From: Methylomonas sp.
GTDB taxonomy: Bacteria; Pseudomonadota; Gammaproteobacteria; Methylococcales; Methylomonadaceae
NCBI GenBank assembly: GCA_026990815.1
Contig: JALXCS010000167.1
Coordinates: 1-19,987, forward strand
Length of the DNA: 19,987 bases
Direction: 5' to 3'
Shown here: one piece after another, positions 15,279-19,987 of the stretch
Numbering within the stretch: the stretch's first letter is position 1
How the letters are laid out: each line of letters opens with the position of its first letter
Translations under genes and position numbers: made by a program
The notes under the pieces: model-generated
Databases searched by the model: none
What the model was told of the DNA's origin: nothing
What the model saw: the letters and a program-made list of their open reading frames with translations, nothing else

Positions 15279-15947
15279 ATGCGTATTTTAATTGTTGAGG
15301 ATGAACAAGTTCTGTGCCAACAAATCCGGGACTTTTTTGCGCAAAAAGGTTTCGCTGTTGATGTTGCCCACAACGGAACTGACGGATTGCATATTGGCAA
15401 TGAATATCCGTTGGATATTGCTGTAATTGATATTGGGCTACCGGATTTTTCTGGTGTTGAATTGATCAAACAGCTCCGCCAAAAAGACAAGACCTTTCCG
15501 ATTTTGATTTTGACCGCCCGCACCCGTTGGCAGGATAAAGTTGAAGGGCTTGATGCTGGTGCTGATGATTATCTGGTAAAACCTTTTCATTTTGAAGAGT
15601 TGCTTGCCAGGGTCAATGCCTTGATTCGCCGTTCAGCCGGGAATGCCCATCCGGTTTTGGTCTACAAGAATATAGAACTTAATAGCATTTCTCAGGAAGT
15701 TTTTGTAGACAAACAGAAACTTGAATTAACTGCTTATGAATACAAGGTTTTGGAATATTTAATGTTTCATCAGGGTGAAGTGATTTCCAAAGCCACATTA
15801 ACTGAACATATCTATGACGAAGATTATGACCGGGATAGCAATGTTCTTGAAGTATTTATTGGTCGGTTAAGAAAAAAACTGGATCCTGAAGGAAAAACTG
15901 ATCCAATTGAAACCCTTCGTGGGCGTGGTTATCGCATCGGCGAGTGA
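15279..15947 (+). CDS. OmpR/PhoP-family response regulator
   Basis: DNA-binding transcription factor of 222 aa. The receiver domain (1-118) has acidic residues E7, D8 and E9, the phosphoacceptor D51 in VIDIGLP, T79 and K101 in LVKPF. A winged-helix effector domain (about 125-222) has LTAYEYKVLEYLMFHQGEVISKATL and the recognition region SNVLEVFIGRLRKKL, ending RGRGYRIGE. The TARTRWQDKVEGLDAGADDY segment is close to that of PhoP rather than OmpR or CpxR. The upstream repeats match the PhoP box, in line with a PhoP-like protein that controls its own operon. The stop overlaps the GTG start of the kinase (GTGA), so they are coupled. The assignment as a PhoP homologue is inference; OmpR-family membership is clear. 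Confidence 0.93.
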   Translation: MRILIVEDEQVLCQQIRDFFAQKGFAVDVAHNGTDGLHIGNEYPLDIAVIDIGLPDFSGVELIKQLRQKDKTFPILILTARTRWQDKVEGLDAGADDYLVKPFHFEELLARVNALIRRSAGNAHPVLVYKNIELNSISQEVFVDKQKLELTAYEYKVLEYLMFHQGEVISKATLTEHIYDEDYDRDSNVLEVFIGRLRKKLDPEGKTDPIETLRGRGYRIGE

Positions 15948-17308
15948 GATTCAGATCACTTCAATTTCGATTGCTGTTTTCTGCTGGTATTATCCTGGCA
16001 ATTGCTTTTGCAGTAATGGCTCTGGTTTTGGAACAGGGTTTTCGAAAAAGCGCTGAACGGGCGCTGCAAGAACGATTGCAGGTTCAGGTTTATGCGCTAC
16101 TTTCTGTTGCCGAATTATTGCCCAATGGGCGTTTGAAAATCTCTGATGAATTTTTGCATGAACCGCGGTTGCAAACTCCTGGTTCAGGTTTATACGCGTT
16201 CGTACACAAAAAAAATGGCGTGATGATTTGGCGTTCAGCTTCAGCGCTTGGATTAAAAAATTCTTTAATTCCTGATCCAAAACCTGGCAAAAGCCTTTTC
16301 AAGAGACAATCAGGCAAACCAGGCCGATTTGTTTTGCAGTACGATATTATTTGGGAAGATGACGCAGGTCAGGAATACGAATTTATTATTTCCGTTGCTG
16401 AAGAAACTCGTTTTTTGGACCAACAAATAAAAGCTTTCAAACAGACTTTGTACTATTGGCTGTTAATCTTTGGTATGTTTTTTCTAATCATGCTGTTTTC
16501 TTTTATTCGTTGGAGTTTGAAGCCTTTGCGTGAGATTGGAAATGATTTGCATGCAATTGAAAAAGGTGAAATAGAGTCGTTAAAAGGTTCCTACCCTGCT
16601 GAATTGCAACTTTTAGCTCGTAATTTAAATGGCCTGATCAAAAGTGAGCGTACTCATTTAGCCCGTTACCGGAACACATTGGCAGATTTGGCGCATAGTT
16701 TGAAAACCCCGTTGGCCATTTTGCGCGGGTGCCTTGAAGCAGGAAAAAGTATTGATACTACCCGGGAAACAATTCGGAACCAAGTAAACCGGATGAATGA
16801 TATTGTTGAATATCAATTACAAAGTGCTGCGGCTAAGGGGCAAAAACAAATCTCCGGAAGTATTGTAGTTTTGCCGGTTCTTGAAAAAATTGTTTACTCT
16901 TTAGAAAAAGTCTACAACAACAAAAATATTCATTTTAAGCTGGAGATACCTGAACTATTTTCGATCTGTTGTGATGAAGGTGACTTCTATGAGATTGCAG
17001 GTAATTTACTTGATAATGCCTGCAAATGGTGTGTTGGGAAAATCAAGATCTCAATTCCGGTCGATTGTCAATTCAACTTCAGCTGCTTTTCCATTGAAGA
17101 TGACGGCCCCGGTATTCCTCTGGAAAATATTGATAACATACTTAAACGTGGCGTTAGAGCTGATCAAAATATTGATGGTCATGGGATAGGGCTGGCTGTT
17201 GTTAATGAATTGGTTACTTTGCTGGGTGGCTCATTGAAAGGTGGAAAAAGTCAGGAACTGGGAGGGATGAAATGGGTTGTCAGTATCGAGCAGCGCTGCG
17301 GGGAATAA
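15944..17308 (+). CDS. PhoQ-like sensor histidine kinase
   Basis: Inner-membrane sensor kinase of 454 aa with a GTG start that overlaps the regulator's stop. Membrane helices lie at about 9-29 and 169-189, with a periplasmic sensor of about 140 residues between. The sensor includes LYAFVHKKNGVMIWRSASALGL (83-104), close in layout to PhoQ-type sensors, and WEDDAGQEYEF (137-147). A HAMP-like linker leads to the H-box ADLAHSLKTPLAIL with the phosphorylated H251. The ATPase domain has the N-box NLLDNACKWC (354-363), DDGPGI (386-391) and GHGIGLAVV (412-420). All residues needed for kinase activity appear present. The signal is unknown; Mg2+ and cationic peptides are sensed by PhoQ, but the acidic patch that would support this is not clear here. 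Confidence 0.92.
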   Translation: MRFRSLQFRLLFSAGIILAIAFAVMALVLEQGFRKSAERALQERLQVQVYALLSVAELLPNGRLKISDEFLHEPRLQTPGSGLYAFVHKKNGVMIWRSASALGLKNSLIPDPKPGKSLFKRQSGKPGRFVLQYDIIWEDDAGQEYEFIISVAEETRFLDQQIKAFKQTLYYWLLIFGMFFLIMLFSFIRWSLKPLREIGNDLHAIEKGEIESLKGSYPAELQLLARNLNGLIKSERTHLARYRNTLADLAHSLKTPLAILRGCLEAGKSIDTTRETIRNQVNRMNDIVEYQLQSAAAKGQKQISGSIVVLPVLEKIVYSLEKVYNNKNIHFKLEIPELFSICCDEGDFYEIAGNLLDNACKWCVGKIKISIPVDCQFNFSCFSIEDDGPGIPLENIDNILKRGVRADQNIDGHGIGLAVVNELVTLLGGSLKGGKSQELGGMKWVVSIEQRCGE

Positions 17309-17731
17309 GCTGAATTTTTGAGGGCATTCAAAATAGGTCACAAATTGAGGCAAAGCCAGTGACTAATTTGGAACCGGCTAGGTCTATTTCTTAGTATAAG
17401 TTCTCATAAAGTCCTCCTGATTCATTGTATTAAATCAGGTTTTAATGTGGTAGTCCTAGATTGCAGACCAGATCAAGACTAATGTCAGAGTAATTTCTTT
17501 GTATCAATATCTTGAAGTTTCGGGGGGCTGGTGGAAAAGTAAACCCTGGACCAATAATCTCAATCCAAAATCCTACCGTAGTGTTTTCAGAAACAATTGG
17601 CAATTTCCAAGATAGCATTAGTAGGTATAATAAAAGGTTTAATTGCTTTGGGGGGAAGGTTTTGTTGGTGGCAACTGGCAGGAATGTTCATTCAGGGCTA
17701 TACATTGCATTTATAAACCAGAAAGAATTAT
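17309..17731. other. 423-nt gap without a convincing gene
   Basis: Between the kinase gene and prfC. It contains the weak terminator listed below, a TATAAT at 17626-17631 with no good -35, and two runs of six G (about 17521 and 17651). An 80-codon frame (17512-17754, TTG start) overlaps the prfC start and shows no recognisable domain. No RNA gene was recognised. Confidence 0.6.
17416..17443 (+). terminator. possible rho-independent terminator after the two-component operon
   Basis: CCTGATT (17416-17422) pairs with AATCAGG (17433-17439) across a 10-nt loop, followed directly by TTTT. The stem is perfect but only 7 bp, and lies 108 nt after the kinase stop. Confidence 0.4.
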
Positions 17732-19318
17732 ATGTCAGATGTCAATTTAGCTAATGAAATCAACAGGCGCAGAACTTTCGCCATTATTTCTCACCCGGAT
17801 GCCGGTAAAACCACGATTACTGAAAAACTTTTGTTATATGGTGGCGCCATTCAGATGGCGGGTTCTGTCAAGGGCCGAAAAGCGGCACGTCATGCGACTT
17901 CGGACTGGATGGAAATGGAAAAGGAACGGGGGATTTCCGTCACTACTTCTGTGATGCAGTTTGAACATAAAGACTGTATTCTTAATTTACTGGACACTCC
18001 TGGCCATGAAGACTTTTCGGAAGATACTTACCGGACCTTGACGGCCGTTGATTCTGCGTTGATGGTGATTGATGTTGCCAAAGGGGTAGAGGATCGTACC
18101 ATTAAGTTGATGGAAGTATGCCGGCTTAGGGATACACCTATTCTAACGTTTATCAACAAGCTGGATAGAGAAGGACGTGAACCGATTGAGTTACTTGATG
18201 AAGTGGAAACCATCCTGAAAATCAATTGTGCTCCTATGACCTGGCCAATCGGTATGGGTAAACGTTTTAAAGGTGTTTATCATTTGTACACCGATACCAC
18301 ACATTTATTCAGTCCGACTCATGGTGGAAAAATTGCTGAAGCAGAAGTAATTCAAGGTCTGGATTCTCCAAAAATGGATGAATTGTTGGGCGATCAGGCA
18401 GAAGAATTACGTGAAGAAATTGAATTGGTGAAAGGGGCTAGTCATGAATTTGATCTTGAAAGCTATTTAAAGGGAACCCAAACGCCGGTTTTCTTTGGAT
18501 CGGCCATCAATAATTTTGGCATTCTTGAGCTTTTGGATGCATTTGCCGATTTTGCTCCCCCGCCGAAACCCAGAGAGGCGGAACAGCGTACCGTTCTTCC
18601 GGATGAGCCAAAATTTACCGGCTTTGTTTTCAAAGTTCAGGCCAACATGGACCCTGCTCATCGTGACCGGGTTGCCTTTGTCCGAATCTGTTCGGGGAGA
18701 TTTGATAAAGGTATGAAAATTAATCATGTCCGTATCGGTAAAAATATTCAAGTTGGCAATGCTATCACCTTTCAAGCTGCAAGCAGAAAGAATATCAAGG
18801 AAGCATACTCCGGCGACATTATTGGTTTGCACAATCACGGGACTATTCAGGTTGGAGACACCTTTTCACAGGGCGAGGCTTTAAAATTTGGCGGTATCCC
18901 TTATTTTGCGCCTGAATTATTCAGGCGTGTGGTTCTTAAGGACCCGTTGCGCTCCAAGGCTTTGCAAAAAGGTTTGGTGCAACTGACAGAAGAGGGTGCA
19001 ACTCAGCTCTTTAAGCCTCTGAAAAATAATGACTTGATTCTGGGTGCGGTTGGGGTCTTGCAATTTGATGTGACTGCACATCGATTAAAGACGGAATATA
19101 ATGTTGAGTGCGTGTATGACAATGTTTCAATCACAACTGCCCGTTGGGTAACTGCCGATGACCCGATCAAACTTGAAGAATTCAAGAAAAAAGCATTTGA
19201 TAATCTGGCTGAAGATGGCGGTGGTTTTCTAGTTTATCTGGCAACCAGCCGAGTCAATCTGCAATTAACCGAGGAACGTTGGCCTGATATTCATTTCAGT
19301 TCTACACGTGAATTATAA
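17732..19318 (+). CDS. prfC: peptide chain release factor 3 (RF3)
   Basis: Ribosome-associated GTPase of 528 aa that recycles RF1 and RF2 after peptide release. The G1 motif is SHPDAGKT (20-27). The switch region includes KGRKAARHATSDWMEMEKERGISV, characteristic of RF3. G3 is DTPGHEDFSEDTYRTL (88-103) and G4 is NKLD (142-145). Domain II and the C-terminal domain follow without interruption, with FRRVVLKDPLRSKALQKGL and GVLQFDV near the end, and the length matches the family (about 529 aa in E. coli). The ATG is preceded only by a weak purine stretch (AGAAAGA). It appears to stand alone or to lead into the cupin gene, which begins 64 nt later. Confidence 0.97.
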   Translation: MSDVNLANEINRRRTFAIISHPDAGKTTITEKLLLYGGAIQMAGSVKGRKAARHATSDWMEMEKERGISVTTSVMQFEHKDCILNLLDTPGHEDFSEDTYRTLTAVDSALMVIDVAKGVEDRTIKLMEVCRLRDTPILTFINKLDREGREPIELLDEVETILKINCAPMTWPIGMGKRFKGVYHLYTDTTHLFSPTHGGKIAEAEVIQGLDSPKMDELLGDQAEELREEIELVKGASHEFDLESYLKGTQTPVFFGSAINNFGILELLDAFADFAPPPKPREAEQRTVLPDEPKFTGFVFKVQANMDPAHRDRVAFVRICSGRFDKGMKINHVRIGKNIQVGNAITFQAASRKNIKEAYSGDIIGLHNHGTIQVGDTFSQGEALKFGGIPYFAPELFRRVVLKDPLRSKALQKGLVQLTEEGATQLFKPLKNNDLILGAVGVLQFDVTAHRLKTEYNVECVYDNVSITTARWVTADDPIKLEEFKKKAFDNLAEDGGGFLVYLATSRVNLQLTEERWPDIHFSSTREL

Positions 19319-19382
19319 GGAGGATAATTTGCAGGAAAAGGCATAAAAGACAAACAATAAAAAAATATTTCAGGGTGAAAAA

Positions 19383-19874
19383 ATGGACAGCTATATTGTA
19401 AGAAAAAAAACTATTGCTGCTTTGAATGGGCAAAAAAAGACTCATTTTCTAAATTCCAAAGCTAAAAGACGGGATAAATCTTTGGGGGATTTGACCGGAT
19501 TAACGGGGCTGGGATTTCATATTGTAGAGATTAAACCCGGTTTTGAATCTTCCGAATATCATCGTCATCTCTATGAAGATGAATGCGTCTATATCTTGCA
19601 AGGTGAGGCAACGGTAAGAATTGGCGATCATAAAAGAAAAGTTGGTATTGGCGATTTCATCGGTTTTCGTGCTGGCGGCATGGCTCATCAATTAATCAAT
19701 GACGGGCATGTTGTTCTTAAATATATAGTTGTTGGCCAGCGTCTTGCCCAGGATATTGTGGAATATCCTGAAAAAGCTAAAAGCTTGTATCGTGAATATG
19801 GACAATCCGTCAATTTGGTCAATACCAAGCGTAGTTGTTGCCGGGTAAAAAAAGTCGTTGAACAAAGCATTTAA
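19383..19874 (+). CDS. cupin-fold protein (cupin_2 type)
   Basis: Single-domain cupin of 163 aa, predicted cytosolic. Cupin motif 1 is G53-x6-H60-x-H62-x4-E67-x6-G74 (in EYHRHLYEDECVYILQG). Motif 2 contains G90, H102 and N106 (GDFIGFRAGGMAHQLIN). All four usual metal ligands (H60, H62, E67, H102) are present, so it probably binds a divalent metal. The substrate cannot be told from the sequence; relatives include sugar-phosphate isomerases, dioxygenases and sensors. The tail carries a CC pair (152-153) and Lys residues. AGGG lies seven bases before the ATG, a good ribosome binding site. The dusA start overlaps its 3' end. Confidence 0.85.
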   Translation: MDSYIVRKKTIAALNGQKKTHFLNSKAKRRDKSLGDLTGLTGLGFHIVEIKPGFESSEYHRHLYEDECVYILQGEATVRIGDHKRKVGIGDFIGFRAGGMAHQLINDGHVVLKYIVVGQRLAQDIVEYPEKAKSLYREYGQSVNLVNTKRSCCRVKKVVEQSI

Positions 19875-19987
19875 TCGAAGTTTTTGTGTTGCACCCATGC
19901 TCGACTGGACGGATCGTCACTGCCGAGTTTTTTATCGGATTATGTCTAAACATGCTGTTTTATATAGCGAAATGGTTACCACTGGAG
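19858..19987 (+). CDS. dusA: tRNA-dihydrouridine synthase A, 5' part (runs off the window)
   Basis: The frame reads RSFCVAPMLDWTDRHCRVFY, then SKHAVLYSEMVTTG, to the window end. This is the N-terminus of DusA, an FMN enzyme that reduces uridines in the tRNA D-loop; the APMLDWTDRH segment lies in the flavin site. The visible ATG (19897) falls inside that conserved strand, so the true start should be upstream. The only usable codon after the in-frame stop at 19846 is a TTG at 19858, giving MNKAFNRSFCVAPM and a 17-nt overlap with the cupin gene. No strong ribosome binding site is visible. 43 codons are in the window. Confidence 0.88.
   Translation, partial: MNKAFNRSFCVAPMLDWTDRHCRVFYRIMSKHAVLYSEMVTTG

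Noticed and set aside
17336..17382. Imperfect inverted repeat (GGT-AAATT / AATTT-ACC)
   Set aside because: Three mismatches in eleven positions and no conserved feature; within chance expectation for AT-rich sequence.
17512..17754. 80-codon frame ahead of prfC
   Set aside because: TTG start without a good ribosome binding site, overlap with the prfC start, and no recognisable domain.
18467..18838. 123-codon minus-strand frame
   Set aside because: It lies wholly inside prfC, whose reading is unambiguous.

Overview
The window looks like a chromosomal segment of a gammaproteobacterium. It is AT-rich (roughly 40% GC by eye) and carries conserved genes of that class: a zapE-type ATPase, slyD, prfC, the beginning of dusA, a DUF2959 lipoprotein, and an LpoB/YcfL-type lipoprotein pair. 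The sequence alone does not fix the genus. No insertion sequence, phage, CRISPR array, tRNA or rRNA was found.

Left part (1-5203): a Zn/Cd/Pb-type P1B ATPase (+) and the ZapE-like ATPase (+) converge on slyD (-) and a DUF2959 lipoprotein (-). The stop codons of zapE and slyD overlap. A 404-nt divergent gap (4800-5203) holds plausible promoters in both directions and a 26-nt inverted repeat with a 49-nt loop.

Centre-left (5204-7855): a membrane diguanylate cyclase with an intact GGEEF and I-site is followed by an unexplained structured intergenic element. Next come a small helical cytosolic protein with a CheZ-like DxxxQ signature and a TPR lipoprotein, translationally coupled through TAATG.

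Centre (7862-14626, minus strand): a compact six-gene operon for the cell envelope. In order of transcription it holds a secreted CsgG/FlgT-like protein, a lipoprotein with two more CsgG/FlgT-like modules, a COG3014-like TPR protein, a YcfL-like (DUF1425) lipoprotein, an LpoB-like lipoprotein, and a secreted caspase-like peptidase with a C-terminal PEGA domain. All six have export signals. Gaps are short (39, 26, -4, 30 and 32 nt). This is the best candidate for an undescribed system. The signal peptide of the COG3014-like gene is preceded or split by a 13-bp perfect hairpin.

Right-centre (14627-17308): a 339-nt divergent gap precedes a PepSY-domain secreted protein, a PhoP-like response regulator and a PhoQ-like histidine kinase. 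The gap holds a 16-nt perfect palindrome and three PhoP-box-like hexamers at 11-nt spacing, which suggests that this two-component system autoregulates.

Right end (17309-19987): a 423-nt gap with no convincing gene, then prfC (release factor 3), a cupin-fold protein, and the start of dusA, which overlaps the cupin gene and runs off the window.

Several start codons were chosen from Shine-Dalgarno and coupling evidence rather than as the longest frame; each case is explained in its entry.
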